From Tissierellia bacterium (lineage in GTDB: Bacteria > Bacillota > Clostridia > Tissierellales > Tissierellaceae): a DNA stretch of 64,000 bases. The translations under genes and the position numbers were made by a program. The stretch covers positions 1 through 64,000 of the forward strand of contig JAAYHU010000137.1 in NCBI GenBank assembly GCA_012735245.1. The letters are read 5' to 3'. Positions 19,807 to 29,567 of this stretch are shown here, piece by piece. The notes beneath the pieces are model-generated. The model had not been told where the DNA came from. It ran no database searches and was given only the letters and a program-made list of their open reading frames with translations. Each line of letters begins with the position of its first letter. Positions within the stretch are counted from its first letter, which is position 1.

Positions 19807-20148
19807 ATGGATAATTGTATATTTTGTAAAATCATAAAAGGAGACATACCTAGTACCATTATCTATGAGGATGAAAAAGCCATAGCCTTCGAAGATATTA
19901 ACCCTCAAGCTCCAGTCCATTTTTTAGTTATTCCTAAGGAACATATTATATCTGCCAAGTACATTGATGAAAGCAATAAGGATCTTATGGGGCATCTTTT
20001 ATTTATAGCCTCAAAACTGGCTAAGGAAAAGGGACTTGATGAAGGGTATAGAATAGTTAACAACTGTGGTATAGATGGAGGACAAACTGTAGAACATATT
20101 CACTTCCACGTTTTAGGTAAGAGAAAAATGCTGTGGCCACCAGGTTAA
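19807..20148 (+). CDS. HIT-family nucleotide hydrolase (HinT-like)
   Basis: This 113-residue protein has an N-terminal CIFCKII zinc pair, the FEDINPQAPVHFLVIPK core and the histidine triad HIHFHVLG near the C-terminus. HinT-type enzymes hydrolyse AMP-linked substrates such as adenosine phosphoramidates. The physiological substrate here is unknown. An excellent AAGGAGGTG site precedes ATG 19807; the in-frame start at 19798 lies within it. It follows mtaB by 19 bases. Confidence 0.92.
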   Translation: MDNCIFCKIIKGDIPSTIIYEDEKAIAFEDINPQAPVHFLVIPKEHIISAKYIDESNKDLMGHLLFIASKLAKEKGLDEGYRIVNNCGIDGGQTVEHIHFHVLGKRKMLWPPG

Positions 20149-20155
20149 ATACTAG

Positions 20156-20184
20156 TTGAAATATTTGAAATTTTAATGTATAAT
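20156..20184 (+). promoter_or_regulatory. Vegetative promoter for rpsU-yqeY
   Basis: TTGAAA, 17 bases, TATAAT. It leaves an untranslated leader of about 60 bases before rpsU, which holds a small CTCT/AGAG hairpin and no recognised riboswitch. Confidence 0.75.
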
Positions 20185-20252
20185 GGTCTAGTGCAACCCT
20201 TGGTAGATATAGTATCGTGTACTCTTGTAGTAGAGAGGGGAGGGAGAAGTCT

Positions 20253-20435
20253 ATGGCAGAAATTAGAGTTGGAGAAAATGAATCTCTTGATAGTGCTTTA
20301 AGAAGGTTTAAAAGACAATGTGCTCGAGCTGGCGTCCTAGGAGAAGTCAGAAAAAGAGAACATTATGTAAAGCCAAGCGTTCGACGTAAGAAGAAGTCCG
20401 AAGAAGCTAGAAGAAAGAAATATTCCAGATTCTAG
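20253..20435 (+). CDS. rpsU: 30S ribosomal protein S21
   Basis: This 60-residue very basic protein has the S21 pattern: [18 protein letters not shown], then [19 protein letters not shown] and a basic end. S21 joins the small subunit late and influences initiation. GGGAGGGAG precedes ATG 20253; the frame is open upstream but has no better start. It is followed after 15 bases by yqeY, the usual Firmicute pair. Confidence 0.97.
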   Translation: MAEIRVGENESLDSALRRFKRQCARAGVLGEVRKREHYVKPSVRRKKKSEEARRKKYSRF

Positions 20436-20450
20436 TAAGAAGGTGAATTT

Positions 20451-20894
20451 ATGTCTCTTAAAGAAAAGTTAATGGAAGACTTGAAAGACTCCATGAAGAG
20501 TAAAGATAAGATTAGAAAAGATACTATAACTATGGTAAGGGCAGCAATCAAACAGAAGGAAGTAGATGAAAGAAGAGAACTTTCTGATGATGATATATTA
20601 GACATTATTGCTAAGCAGTTGAAGGAAAAGAGAATGGCCATTGAAGAATTTAAAAAAGGTCAAAGAGATGATTTGGTTAAATTAACCGAACAAGAAATAG
20701 ATATTCTTTTAAACTACTTACCTGAACAGCTTACAGAGGAAGAAGTAGAAAAAATTGTTTTTGAAACTATAAAGGAAGTTAATGCAAAATCTATTAAGGA
20801 CATTGGCATTATAATGAAGGCTGTAATGCCTAAGGTTAAGGGTAGGGCTGATGGCAATATTGTAAATAAAATAGTTAGGAAGATATTAAACTAA
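20451..20894 (+). CDS. GatB/YqeY domain protein
   Basis: This 147-residue protein is the free-standing YqeY family, related to the tail domain of GatB, the amidotransferase that makes Gln-tRNA and Asn-tRNA. Characteristic segments are LKEKLMEDLKDSMKSKDK, TITMVRAAIKQKEVDE, LNYLPEQLTEEEVEKI and MPKVKGRADGNIVNKIV. A role in tRNA-dependent amidation is assumed from the family and not shown. AAGGTGA precedes the ATG. A strong terminator follows. Confidence 0.93.
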   Translation: MSLKEKLMEDLKDSMKSKDKIRKDTITMVRAAIKQKEVDERRELSDDDILDIIAKQLKEKRMAIEEFKKGQRDDLVKLTEQEIDILLNYLPEQLTEEEVEKIVFETIKEVNAKSIKDIGIIMKAVMPKVKGRADGNIVNKIVRKILN

Positions 20895-20918
20895 CCTGGG
20901 TTAAACCCAGGTTTTTTT
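20893..20918 (+). terminator. Terminator after yqeY
   Basis: The inverted repeat AACCTGGGTT / AACCCAGGTT with a T7 run, beginning at the yqeY stop codon. Confidence 0.9.
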
Positions 20919-21033
20919 GTTGAATTTTTTTCTTATTTTTGATTATTGTTATTAATTTTGCAAATAAATGGGTAATAGTATAATATAAAAGCTGCTCATA
21001 ATCTAGCAGTACATAGAATAGGGAGGTGCATAA

Positions 21034-22314
21034 ATGAAAAAGAAATTTATCGGAATACTTCTTTTGCTTATAATCTTAGTACTGTCGAGTATAAGCTTTG
21101 CTGATACCAATGATGTTTATGTCATTCCAGTAAAGGGACAGATTAACCGTGCAACTTATAATTTTCTAAATCATACTATGGATAAGATAATTAAGGAAAA
21201 TCCTAAAGCCATTATCTTTGAAATAGATACCTATGGAGGCCTAATAGTAGAGGCTGAAAAGATAAAGAACTTAATCATTTCTTCACCTGTTCCCACCATA
21301 TCCTATGTAAATAATAAGGCAGAATCTGCTGGTGTACTAATAACTATTGCAGCAGATAAAGTTGTAGTATCTAAGACTGCCACTATTGGTTCAGCTGAAA
21401 CAGATCCCAATACAGAAAAAATCCTTTCAATGTGGAGAAGTATGTTAAGGGACACAGCCCAATATAGAAATAGGGACCCAGAAATAATCGAGGCTATGGC
21501 GGATAAGGATATTGAAATAGATGGCCTAGTAGGCAAGGGCAAGTTGTTGAATTTAACTTCTTTCGAAGCAATAGAATATGGTATAGCAGATCTGGCAGCT
21601 GACAGTTATGATGAAATACTTAAGTTCCTTGATTTGGGAAATGTAAATATAAATGTTGTAGAAGAAAGCTTGCAGGTCAAGCTAGCAAAATATATTTCTA
21701 ATCCATATATAAGCAGCTTGTTGCTTACCTTAGGATTCGTTGGCTTGGTCATTGAAATACTGACTCCAGGCTTTGGCGTAGGTGGTACCCTTAGCATCAT
21801 AGGTTTTGGCTTATACTTTGGAGGCAATATTTTAGCAGGAAATTCCCATTGGACATCTTTAATATTATTTGTTACAGGACTCATACTATTGGTTATAGAG
21901 GTAATGATACCAGGCTTTGGTCTTCCTGGTATTAGCGGAATAATTTTAGTAGCCATAGGTACTGTCCTTGCCATGGATTCTATAAAGATTGCCATATTGT
22001 CTTTAAGTGTGGCCATACTGTTGACAACAATAGTCACTATAGTTCTCATTAAAATGGGATTTAAGAGTAAATTGTTGAATAAAATCGTATTAGATACATC
22101 ACATAAGGCTGAGGAGGGGTATTTAAGTGTAGACTCCCCAATAGACTATCTAAATAAAGAAGGAAAATCTATTACGGAACTTCGCCCTGCTGGGTTTATT
22201 GAAATAGATGGTGAAAAATTAGACGCATTATCTGACGGAGCTTTCATTCCAAAGGATATGCCAATAAAAGTAGTAAGGGTAGAAGGCTCAAAATTATTTG
22301 TAAGGAGGTTGTAA
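21034..22314 (+). CDS. NfeD-family membrane serine protease (ClpP-like), YqeZ type
   Basis: This 426-residue protein has a signal peptide (about 1-22), a ClpP-class protease domain (about 25-215) and several membrane helices (about 230-350). It ends with a small NfeD OB-fold domain ([23 protein letters not shown], quoted in parts; FIEIDG). The likely catalytic serine is in [10 protein letters not shown] and the partner lysine in GKGKLLNLT. Such proteases are paired with flotillins or stomatins and may process membrane proteins. The next gene, floA, follows after one base, as for yqeZ-floA in Bacillus. GGGAGGTG precedes the ATG. Confidence 0.88.
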   Translation: MKKKFIGILLLLIILVLSSISFADTNDVYVIPVKGQINRATYNFLNHTMDKIIKENPKAIIFEIDTYGGLIVEAEKIKNLIISSPVPTISYVNNKAESAGVLITIAADKVVVSKTATIGSAETDPNTEKILSMWRSMLRDTAQYRNRDPEIIEAMADKDIEIDGLVGKGKLLNLTSFEAIEYGIADLAADSYDEILKFLDLGNVNINVVEESLQVKLAKYISNPYISSLLLTLGFVGLVIEILTPGFGVGGTLSIIGFGLYFGGNILAGNSHWTSLILFVTGLILLVIEVMIPGFGLPGISGIILVAIGTVLAMDSIKIAILSLSVAILLTTIVTIVLIKMGFKSKLLNKIVLDTSHKAEEGYLSVDSPIDYLNKEGKSITELRPAGFIEIDGEKLDALSDGAFIPKDMPIKVVRVEGSKLFVRRL

Positions 22315-22315
22315 T

Positions 22316-23296
22316 ATGCCATTTTTTGTACCAGTAGGCTTAGCCCTATTAATTGTTATCCTTGTAATACTTTTCTTCACATTTATACCAGTAGGATTAT
22401 GGGTAACAGCTTTTTTCTCAGGAGTAAAGATCTCCATGTCAACCTTAATAGGTATGAGACTAAGAAGAGTTGCCCCATCTAGGATTGTTAATCCAATGAT
22501 TAAGGCAACTAAGGCAGGTCTGGAATTAAAAATCAATGAACTGGAAGCCCATTATCTAGCTGGAGGGAATGTAAATACCTTAGTCGATGCTTTAATAGCT
22601 GCCCAAAGAGCAAATATACCTCTAGTATTTGAAAGGGCTGCAGCTATAGACTTAGCAGGTAGAAATGTATTGGAAGCAGTACAAGTATCTGTTAATCCGA
22701 AGGTTATAGAAACTCCTCAAATAGCAGCAGTTGCTAAAGACGGTATAGAGGTAATAGTTAAGGCAAGGGTTACAGTAAGAGCCAACATTGATAGGTTAGT
22801 TGGAGGAGCAGGAGAAGAAACTATCATAGCAAGAGTTGGAGAAGGTATTGTAACTACAGTAGGTAGTTCTGAATCCCATAAGGATGTGTTGGAAAACCCA
22901 GATAGTATATCAAAGACAGTCTTGGATAAGGGATTAGATTCTGGAACTGCATATGAAATCCTATCCATAGATATAGCAGATGTTGATGTGGGAAGAAATA
23001 TAGGTGCAAAACTAACTATGGATCAAGCTGAGGCAGAAAAGAGAATAGCTCAGGCCAAGGCAGAGGAAAGAAGAGCTATGGCAGTAGCAAGAGAACAAGA
23101 AATGAGGGCAGAGGTTCAAGCCATGAAAGCCAAGGTAGTCGAAGCAGAAGCAGAAGTTCCATTGGCATTGGCCCAGGCTCTAAAGGAAGGAAAACTTGGG
23201 GTAATGGATTATTATAATATGAGAAATTTATTGGCAGATACAGATATGAGGTCAGCCATATCTAAGATAGTTGAAGAAGACAAGAAAGAAGATTAA
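22316..23296 (+). CDS. floA: Flotillin-like membrane scaffold FloA
   Basis: This 326-residue SPFH protein organises functional membrane microdomains. A short N-terminal membrane hairpin (about 5-35, rich in Val/Ile/Leu) is followed by the SPFH domain ([19 protein letters not shown] in part; [19 protein letters not shown]) and a helical Ala/Glu-rich coiled region ([17 protein letters not shown]). GTAAGGAGG lies within the end of the preceding gene. Close coupling with the NfeD protease supports a shared function. Confidence 0.94.
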   Translation: MPFFVPVGLALLIVILVILFFTFIPVGLWVTAFFSGVKISMSTLIGMRLRRVAPSRIVNPMIKATKAGLELKINELEAHYLAGGNVNTLVDALIAAQRANIPLVFERAAAIDLAGRNVLEAVQVSVNPKVIETPQIAAVAKDGIEVIVKARVTVRANIDRLVGGAGEETIIARVGEGIVTTVGSSESHKDVLENPDSISKTVLDKGLDSGTAYEILSIDIADVDVGRNIGAKLTMDQAEAEKRIAQAKAEERRAMAVAREQEMRAEVQAMKAKVVEAEAEVPLALAQALKEGKLGVMDYYNMRNLLADTDMRSAISKIVEEDKKED

Positions 23297-23307
23297 GGAG
23301 GGATTTT

Positions 23308-23784
23308 ATGCCCAGACCCATACTGTTCTTTATATTCATCATAATAATAGACATAATACTTAAATCCCTCAAAGATAAGAAGAAGATAGATATGGCTATG
23401 GAAAAAAGGCAAAGAGAATTAAATAAGGGCCAGTCTCCTAAATCTAGGCCACTTGCAGATTTAAGAAGGATTCTAGAGGAAGAAATAGAAAAAGAAAGAC
23501 AAAGACAAAGGTCAAGACAAAGAGAGATTACTAGGGAAAGGGTAGAAACCCAGCCTAAAACTGTTGTGGAATTAAATAGGCGCCCTGATACTTCAGTTGT
23601 TAGTGCCAGTGAAACTAATGATTCAATTAGGGCAGAAGCAGAAAAAATAGGTAAAAGTGAAGTTAAAGTATTAAACACACAAGAGTCTAAAATAGATCCC
23701 AAGAAAGATCTTGTAAAAGGGATAATATTTTCAGAAATATTATCTAAGCCAAAAAGTTTACAAAATCAGAGAAGAAGCCTGTAA
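23308..23784 (+). CDS. Single-pass membrane protein downstream of floA, unknown
   Basis: This 158-residue protein has an N-terminal hydrophobic helix (ILFFIFIIIIDIIL), a long Arg/Glu/Gln-rich charged region (about 50-95, probable coiled coil) and a polar tail. I do not recognise the family. AAGGAGGG precedes the ATG and the gene lies 12 bases after floA, so it is co-transcribed with the NfeD-FloA pair. A role as an accessory or partner of FloA is a guess from position only. Its last codons form the terminator's left arm. Confidence 0.65.
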   Translation: MPRPILFFIFIIIIDIILKSLKDKKKIDMAMEKRQRELNKGQSPKSRPLADLRRILEEEIEKERQRQRSRQREITRERVETQPKTVVELNRRPDTSVVSASETNDSIRAEAEKIGKSEVKVLNTQESKIDPKKDLVKGIIFSEILSKPKSLQNQRRSL

Positions 23785-23803
23785 TTTTTCCAGGCTTCTT
23801 TTT
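23773..23803 (+). terminator. Terminator after the floA operon
   Basis: A 9-bp stem, AGAAGCCTG / CAGGCTTCT, with a nine-base loop and a T run, overlapping the last codons of the preceding gene. Confidence 0.87.
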
Positions 23804-23854
23804 CATTGGTATAGTCTATATTTAAGGGGCATAGAATTTATTGGAGGGGTTGGG

Positions 23855-24133
23855 ATGAAAAAGAAGATAGAGAATCTGAAGTATAATATCTCTGAAGCAT
23901 TTGAATTACCTAGAGATATAATAATGGATTTACCAAAATTAACGCTTATAGGTGATAAGGAGGCCTCTTTGTTAAATCATAAGGGGATTATTGAATATTC
24001 CCGGGAAACCATTAGAATTAATACAAAAAATGGAGTATTTAAAATAACAGGGGAAGATTTGGAGATAAAAACAATACTTTCCGAGGAAATAATAATTGTT
24101 GGGAAAATAAAAAATATTGAAATTATAAGCTAG
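23855..24133 (+). CDS. yqfC: Sporulation protein YqfC
   Basis: This 92-residue protein matches the YqfC family, which is produced in the mother cell under sigma E in Bacillus. Visible features are the N-terminal helical start (KKKIENLKYNISEAFELP), the middle DIIMDLPKLTLIGDKEASLLNHKGI segment (quoted in part; beta-rich) and the GEDLEIKTI end. Its molecular function is not known. GGAGGGG precedes the ATG, and yqfD follows, as in other spore formers. Confidence 0.88.
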   Translation: MKKKIENLKYNISEAFELPRDIIMDLPKLTLIGDKEASLLNHKGIIEYSRETIRINTKNGVFKITGEDLEIKTILSEEIIIVGKIKNIEIIS

Positions 24134-24144
24134 GGAGTGTGGAT

Positions 24145-25347
24145 ATGCTAGCTATAAAAATATGGAATTATTTTAAAGGATATGTTATTATAAGGGTTGA
24201 GGGGTTGACCCTTGAGAGATTATTAAATTTAGCTGCCAATCATGATATATATCTATGGGATGTAAAAAGAATTAACAATATAGTCTTAGAGATGAAGTCT
24301 ACTACCAGGGGTTTCAAAGAATTAAAAAAGATAGTGAAAAAAGTAGGCTGCAGAGTAGAAATCATAGGAAAAACTGGATTTCCTTTTTTGCTTATGAAGC
24401 TAAAAGAAAGAAAAATGTGGGCAGCAGGTTTTTTATTGTTTTGGACAATCATCTTTTTTCTATCCTCTATCATATGGAAAATAGACATAATTGGTAATGA
24501 GCAAACTCCGAGGGAAGAAATAATATCCTTATTAAAAAGCAATAATATAACTACAGGAAAAATAAAATATAGTTTAGATAAGGAAAGTATTAAGGACCTC
24601 CTATTAGAAAACTACGATTATTTTTCCTTTGTTTCTGTAAACATTAAGGGGACTAAGTTGACCATAGAAGTAAAGGAACAGGATTTGCCGCCAGAAATGG
24701 TAGATAAGAATTATCCTTGCCATATTGTAGCCAAGAAGAAGGGAGTAATAGTAAAAGTAGTGCCTAAAAATGGAAAAGCAGTGGTGGAAAAGGGAAAGGT
24801 AGTAAATCCCGGAGAAATACTTATTTCAGGTATAATTACCAGTGAATTGGGTGGAGAAACCTTATTAGTTCATGCAGAAGGGGAAGTCTTAGCCCTTACT
24901 AGATATAGTAGTATTGTTAGAGAACCTATTGTTAAAAATGAAGAGAAATTTACAGGGAGGGTTTTTACCCAAAAAGGAATAAAGATTGGGGATAAGGGGA
25001 TTCAATTTATGAAAGGTGAGATTCCCTTTGAAAACTATAGGGAATTTGTCGAAGAGAAAAGCATCATAAACTTAGAAAAATATGACATTGATTTTCCAAT
25101 AAAAATAGTAAACCATGAATATAGGGAAGTTGAATTAAGAGAAGTTAAACAAAATATAGATTATTTAAAAAATGCAAATCAAATTGCAGCTACTAAGGAG
25201 ATAAATAAGGAGCTACCACCTAAGGCCCAAATACAGTCAAAAAATATAAGGCATCAAATAGATGACAATATATTGACAACCCAGGTTATAATAGAAACAA
25301 TAGAAGATATAGGAAAAAAACAAATTATAAATAACAGGGAGGATTAG
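24145..25347 (+). CDS. yqfD: Sporulation protein YqfD
   Basis: This 400-residue protein has a cytoplasmic N-terminal part (about 1-90), one membrane helix (about 93-113: WAAGFLLFWTIIFFLSSIIW) and a large outer domain with several beta-rich segments (GVIVKVVPKNGKAVVEKGKV in part; GEILISGIITSELGGE). This is the YqfD family, linked to sporulation in Bacillus. GGGAG stands seven bases before ATG 24145; the GTG two codons earlier is part of that site. It is followed by phoH after two bases. Confidence 0.88.
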   Translation: MLAIKIWNYFKGYVIIRVEGLTLERLLNLAANHDIYLWDVKRINNIVLEMKSTTRGFKELKKIVKKVGCRVEIIGKTGFPFLLMKLKERKMWAAGFLLFWTIIFFLSSIIWKIDIIGNEQTPREEIISLLKSNNITTGKIKYSLDKESIKDLLLENYDYFSFVSVNIKGTKLTIEVKEQDLPPEMVDKNYPCHIVAKKKGVIVKVVPKNGKAVVEKGKVVNPGEILISGIITSELGGETLLVHAEGEVLALTRYSSIVREPIVKNEEKFTGRVFTQKGIKIGDKGIQFMKGEIPFENYREFVEEKSIINLEKYDIDFPIKIVNHEYREVELREVKQNIDYLKNANQIAATKEINKELPPKAQIQSKNIRHQIDDNILTTQVIIETIEDIGKKQIINNRED

Positions 25348-25349
25348 AT

Positions 25350-26321
25350 TTGCAAGATAACTTACATGACAATTCTATATTAATTGAAAACACACAGATA
25401 CTTAGAGAAATCTTCGGAGATTTTGATGAAAATATTGATATAATCAAAGAAGAATTAGGTGTTGATATCCATATAAGGAATGGGGAAATCAAATTATATG
25501 GAGAAGAGATTGCTATAGATCTTGGGAAGAAATTAATTTATAATTTAATTGAAATAATCAAAACCCAAAAGAAATTAGATAAGCAAGATTTAAGGTATTC
25601 CATTCAACTTCTATTAAATGGTAAAGAAGAATATGTAAAGGAGCTTTTGAAAGAAGTTGTTTGCGTAACAGCTTCAGGTAAAAGCATTAAGCCAAAGACC
25701 ATAGGGCAGAAAAGGTATTTAGATGCAATTAGAAAAAATGACATCGTTTTCTGCATTGGGCCTGCTGGTACAGGAAAGACATATTTAGCCATGGCCATGG
25801 CAGTACAAGCTTTAAAAAATAAGGAAGTCAATAGGCTTATACTTACTAGGCCAGCAGTTGAAGCAGGAGAAAGCTTAGGATTTTTACCTGGAGATTTGCA
25901 GGAAAAGGTAGATCCATATCTAAGACCAATCTACGATGCCTTATTTGATATACTTGGGGCAGAAAGTTACAATAGATATATAGAAAAAGGCTTAATTGAA
26001 GTGGCACCACTTGCTTATATGAGGGGAAGAACCTTAGACTCATCTTATATTATCTTAGATGAGGCTCAAAACACCACCAATGAACAGATGAAGATGTTCT
26101 TAACCAGATTAGGTTTTGGCTCCAAGGCAATAATCACCGGTGATATTACTCAAATCGATTTGTCAAAGGGAAAGGAGTCGGGACTAAAAACTATTACAAA
26201 AATCTTAGACAATGTAAAAGGTATTGATTTTATATACCTTTCAAAACATGATATAGTTAGACATCCACTAGTCCAAAGAATAATAGAAGCCTATGATAAA
26301 TATGAAAGCACACAAGGTTAA
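25350..26321 (+). CDS. PhoH-family ATPase/RNA-binding protein
   Basis: This 323-residue P-loop protein has Walker A GPAGTGKTYLA at about residues 136-146, TRPAVEAGESLGFLPGDL, and Walker B with YIILDEAQNTTNEQMKMFL. The N-terminal part (about 1-110) is a KH-like domain. PhoH proteins of this neighbourhood, next to ybeY, are thought to act in rRNA or RNA metabolism. The start codon is TTG, with GGGAGG seven bases upstream; the next in-frame ATG would remove much of the N-terminal domain. It is the centre of the yqfD-phoH-pgpH-ybeY chain. Confidence 0.92.
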   Translation: MQDNLHDNSILIENTQILREIFGDFDENIDIIKEELGVDIHIRNGEIKLYGEEIAIDLGKKLIYNLIEIIKTQKKLDKQDLRYSIQLLLNGKEEYVKELLKEVVCVTASGKSIKPKTIGQKRYLDAIRKNDIVFCIGPAGTGKTYLAMAMAVQALKNKEVNRLILTRPAVEAGESLGFLPGDLQEKVDPYLRPIYDALFDILGAESYNRYIEKGLIEVAPLAYMRGRTLDSSYIILDEAQNTTNEQMKMFLTRLGFGSKAIITGDITQIDLSKGKESGLKTITKILDNVKGIDFIYLSKHDIVRHPLVQRIIEAYDKYESTQG

Positions 26322-26337
26322 CCTAAGGAGGATACCT

Positions 26338-28386
26338 ATGGCAAATAAGGGGAGATTTTTAAAAGAAAATAGAAGATTCTATAACGGGTTACTGCTTGTA
26401 GTCTTTACAGCAACCCTTTTTTTTATAACTATTTATAAAATAGAGATGGATAAATTAGATTTAAAATTGGGGGATAGAGCACCAATTGATATTAGGGCTA
26501 CCAAGGATTTAGAAGATATTTATACCACTGAAAAATTAAAAAAAGAAGCAGCAGAGAAAGTAGAACCAAGGTATAGAATCTACCCATCTGTCCAAATGTC
26601 TATGAAAAACAAAATAAAGGATTTTTTAGATACAACAAGGGATATAAAGGCCATTGAAAATTTAAGCATAAGTAGAAAAGCAGAACAATTAATGGAAAGC
26701 CAAAGTCTAGGATTGACTAATAATGAAATTTTAATTGCCTTAAGGATGGATTATAAGACCCTTAACAGTCTAGAAAATAATTTATTCGACTTGATAAATC
26801 AGATCATGGGAAATGGTATTAGGGAAGCTGACTTAGAATACGAGAAAAACAACCTGGAGAGCACCTTCCAATCTCTGGATATGACTGATGCAGAGAAACA
26901 GTTGGGACTTGCCCTAATGCTAGCTACCATTGAACCTAATGAATTTATAGACACAGCAGAAACCCAAAGAAAACAAAAAGAAGCTGCTGATAAAGTAGAA
27001 ACTGTCATCCTCAAGGAAAATGAGATTATTGCTTCACAAGGTTCATTGATTGGAGAAAGGGAATTGCATTTAATAAGAGAGTCAGGTCTCTTAAAGGAAG
27101 ATAATAAAATACCAGTGGTAACCACATTAGGTATAGTCATTTTAATTTCTTTAATATTGGCCATTATTTTTGGTTATATCTATTATTACAATAAGGAAAT
27201 ACTAAACAATAATAGGTTGTTAATTGTCTTAATTATTACCTTAGCAGTTATTTTGATTAGCAAAGAAATGTATAAGATCTCACCCTATATAATGCCCATA
27301 GGAACAGCAGCCTTGTTAATATCCATATTAATTGACCCAAGGTTAGGTTTTGTAATTAATATTTTCCTATCCTTTTACTTAGGTTTTCTTCTAAAACTTG
27401 ATGGAAGCATTTCCACCATGTACATTGTTTCTGGTAGTATTGCTTCCCTATTGGCAGTCAAACAGGATCAGAGATATAATATTTTAATAAGTGGATTTGT
27501 AATAGGAGTTGTCAATATACTAAGCCTAACATCCTATGGCTTAGCATTAAATGTAGGAGGTATAGAGTCCTTTTCACAAGGAGGGTATAGCTTTTTAAAT
27601 GGAGTTATCTCGTCTGTTTTGGCTTTGGGTTCCTTACCTATTTGGGAAAATGTATTTTCCGTATTGACTACTGTTAAATTACTGGAATTATCCAATCCCA
27701 ATCAACCACTGCTAAAAAGACTATTATTAGAAGCTCCTGGCACTTATCACCATAGTATTCTTGTAGGTAATCTAGCTGAATCTGCGGCAGAGTCGGTAGC
27801 AGCAAACCCCTTATTGGCAAGGGTAGGAGCATATTATCATGATATAGGAAAATTAAATAGACCTTTTTACTTTGCAGAAAATCAATTTGGTATGGAAAAT
27901 CCCCATGATAAATTACAACCTATGCAGAGTACAGCCATAATTACATCCCATACCACTGATGGAGTAAGTTTGGGCAAGGAAGAAAAACTGCCAAAGGAAA
28001 TACTAGACATTATAGAACAACACCATGGAGATACCTTTGTAGCATATTTTTATCATAAAGCTAAGGAATTAAATGAGGATATTAATATTTCAAAAGATGA
28101 ATTTAGGTATAAGGGGAAAAAGCCCCAATCTAAGGAAGCTGCCATAGTCATGTTGGCAGATTCTGCAGAGGCAGCAGTTAGGAGTATGAAGGATATAGAT
28201 AAAGAAAAGATTGAAGATATGGTAAGAAAGGTTGTACAAGGGAAATTGAAGGATGGTCAGCTAGATGAATGTGATATAACTTTGAAGGAAATAGAAGTCA
28301 TCATCAATTCCTTTGTAAAAGTCTTAACTGGAATTTACCATGATAGAATCGAATATCCTAAAACAGAAGAAAAATCGGAGGCTTAA
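26338..28386 (+). CDS. pgpH: 7TM-HD cyclic di-AMP phosphodiesterase, PgpH type
   Basis: This 682-residue protein has an N-terminal membrane anchor (about 20-40), an extracytoplasmic region (about 45-265), a block of about seven membrane helices (about 270-455) and a cytoplasmic HD domain. The HD domain has HHSILVGNLAESAAES, YYHDIGK, ITSHTTDG and the EQHHGDT motif. PgpH hydrolyses c-di-AMP and so affects osmotic and wall homeostasis. AAGGAGG precedes ATG 26338. The upstream in-frame ATGs lie inside phoH. Confidence 0.92.
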   Translation: MANKGRFLKENRRFYNGLLLVVFTATLFFITIYKIEMDKLDLKLGDRAPIDIRATKDLEDIYTTEKLKKEAAEKVEPRYRIYPSVQMSMKNKIKDFLDTTRDIKAIENLSISRKAEQLMESQSLGLTNNEILIALRMDYKTLNSLENNLFDLINQIMGNGIREADLEYEKNNLESTFQSLDMTDAEKQLGLALMLATIEPNEFIDTAETQRKQKEAADKVETVILKENEIIASQGSLIGERELHLIRESGLLKEDNKIPVVTTLGIVILISLILAIIFGYIYYYNKEILNNNRLLIVLIITLAVILISKEMYKISPYIMPIGTAALLISILIDPRLGFVINIFLSFYLGFLLKLDGSISTMYIVSGSIASLLAVKQDQRYNILISGFVIGVVNILSLTSYGLALNVGGIESFSQGGYSFLNGVISSVLALGSLPIWENVFSVLTTVKLLELSNPNQPLLKRLLLEAPGTYHHSILVGNLAESAAESVAANPLLARVGAYYHDIGKLNRPFYFAENQFGMENPHDKLQPMQSTAIITSHTTDGVSLGKEEKLPKEILDIIEQHHGDTFVAYFYHKAKELNEDINISKDEFRYKGKKPQSKEAAIVMLADSAEAAVRSMKDIDKEKIEDMVRKVVQGKLKDGQLDECDITLKEIEVIINSFVKVLTGIYHDRIEYPKTEEKSEA

Positions 28387-28388
28387 AT

Positions 28389-28874
28389 ATGGAAATATAT
28401 ATCGATAATAGGCAGGACAAAATAGTATTAGATGATAGTATTTATGAATTAATAGAAAAAACTATTAAAGAAGTATTGTTGCTGGAAGAAGAATCATTAA
28501 ACTGTGAAATCAGCATATCCTTTGTTGATAATCAAGAAATAAGGGTATTGAATAGGGAATATAGGGGAATAGATAGGGAGACTGATGTTTTGTCCTTTCC
28601 TCTTGGAGATACCCTATTTACAGATGGACCAAAACTCTTAGGAGATATCATTATTTCACTTGAAAAAGCCTTAGAGCAATCCCAAGATTTTGGACACTCC
28701 TTAGAAAGAGAAATTGCCTATTTGACTGCCCATTCCATGTTACATCTCTTGGGATATGACCATGAAGCTGAAGAAGAAAAATTAGTTATGAGGCGAAGAG
28801 AAAAGGAAATAATGAAAAGGCTAGGCATATTTAAAGATTTAAAGGAGAATGATGATGAGAAAATCTCTAATTGA
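28389..28874 (+). CDS. ybeY: Endoribonuclease YbeY (rRNA maturation)
   Basis: This 161-residue metal-dependent RNase takes part in 16S rRNA 3' processing and ribosome quality control. The three-histidine zinc motif is complete in HSMLHLLGYDH near residues 118-128, and EYRGIDRETDVLSFPL is the family signature before it. It follows pgpH after two bases and overlaps the start of the next gene by 20 bases, implying coupled translation. Confidence 0.95.
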   Translation: MEIYIDNRQDKIVLDDSIYELIEKTIKEVLLLEEESLNCEISISFVDNQEIRVLNREYRGIDRETDVLSFPLGDTLFTDGPKLLGDIIISLEKALEQSQDFGHSLEREIAYLTAHSMLHLLGYDHEAEEEKLVMRRREKEIMKRLGIFKDLKENDDEKISN

Positions 28875-29556
28875 CAGTTTTAACTATGCTGTCAATGGAA
28901 TTATATCAGCCCTTAAAACCGAAAAAAATATGCGAATCCATTATCTTTTAGCAATTATCGTTGTAATATTAAGTCTATTTTTTGATTTTTCTAGAACAGA
29001 ACTCCTAATCCTTATCTTTGCCATATCTCTAGTAATTGTAGCTGAGCTATTTAACACAGCCATAGAAAAGGTTGTAGATTTAATTACAGATAAGTATCAT
29101 CCCCTGGCAAAATTGGCAAAGGATATTTCTGCGGGAGCAGTACTCATTGCAGCCATAAATTCCATTGTAGTGGGCTACCTGCTCTTTTTCGATAGACTAA
29201 GCTCTTATGCTGATTTTTTATTGATTAAAATTACAAATTCATCTACCCATTTGACCTTTGTGGCATTAATTGTAGTAATTCTTTTAACCGTAGGCTTAAA
29301 GGCATTATTTTATAAAGGGAAAGGTACCCATTTTCAAGGTGGAGTTGTCAGTGGACATTCTTCAGTAGCTTTTTGTATAGCCACCATAGTATCATTACTA
29401 GCCAAAAATACCTTAGTGACTACTTTAACTTTTGCTTTGGCAATATTAGTAGGAGAAAGTAGAATTGAAGGAAAGATACATACTTTCATTGAAGTCTTCT
29501 TTGGTGCTATTATAGGCATCTTAGTAGGCATTATTATATTTAAAGTCATAGGATAA
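28855..29556 (+). CDS. Fusion of DgkA-type lipid kinase and PAP2 phosphatase
   Basis: This 233-residue membrane protein joins two enzymes of lipid-carrier metabolism. Residues about 1-115 are a diacylglycerol/undecaprenol kinase (GIISALKTEKNMRIHY, ELFNTAIEKVVDL, KDISAGAVL). Residues about 130-233 are a PAP2-type phosphatase with GGVVSGHSS, the GESRIEGKIHT segment and several helices. In Gram-positive bacteria the kinase usually acts on undecaprenol. The fusion could cycle undecaprenol and its phosphate, but that is inference. Three ATGs stand in a row; ATG 28855 has the best spacing to AAAGGAG. Confidence 0.85.
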   Translation: MRKSLIDSFNYAVNGIISALKTEKNMRIHYLLAIIVVILSLFFDFSRTELLILIFAISLVIVAELFNTAIEKVVDLITDKYHPLAKLAKDISAGAVLIAAINSIVVGYLLFFDRLSSYADFLLIKITNSSTHLTFVALIVVILLTVGLKALFYKGKGTHFQGGVVSGHSSVAFCIATIVSLLAKNTLVTTLTFALAILVGESRIEGKIHTFIEVFFGAIIGILVGIIIFKVIG

Positions 29557-29567
29557 GGGGGAGAAAA

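Noticed and set aside
21606..22049. A 147-codon minus-strand frame inside the NfeD gene
   Set aside because: It is antisense to a well-supported gene, has no ribosome site and shows unnatural composition.
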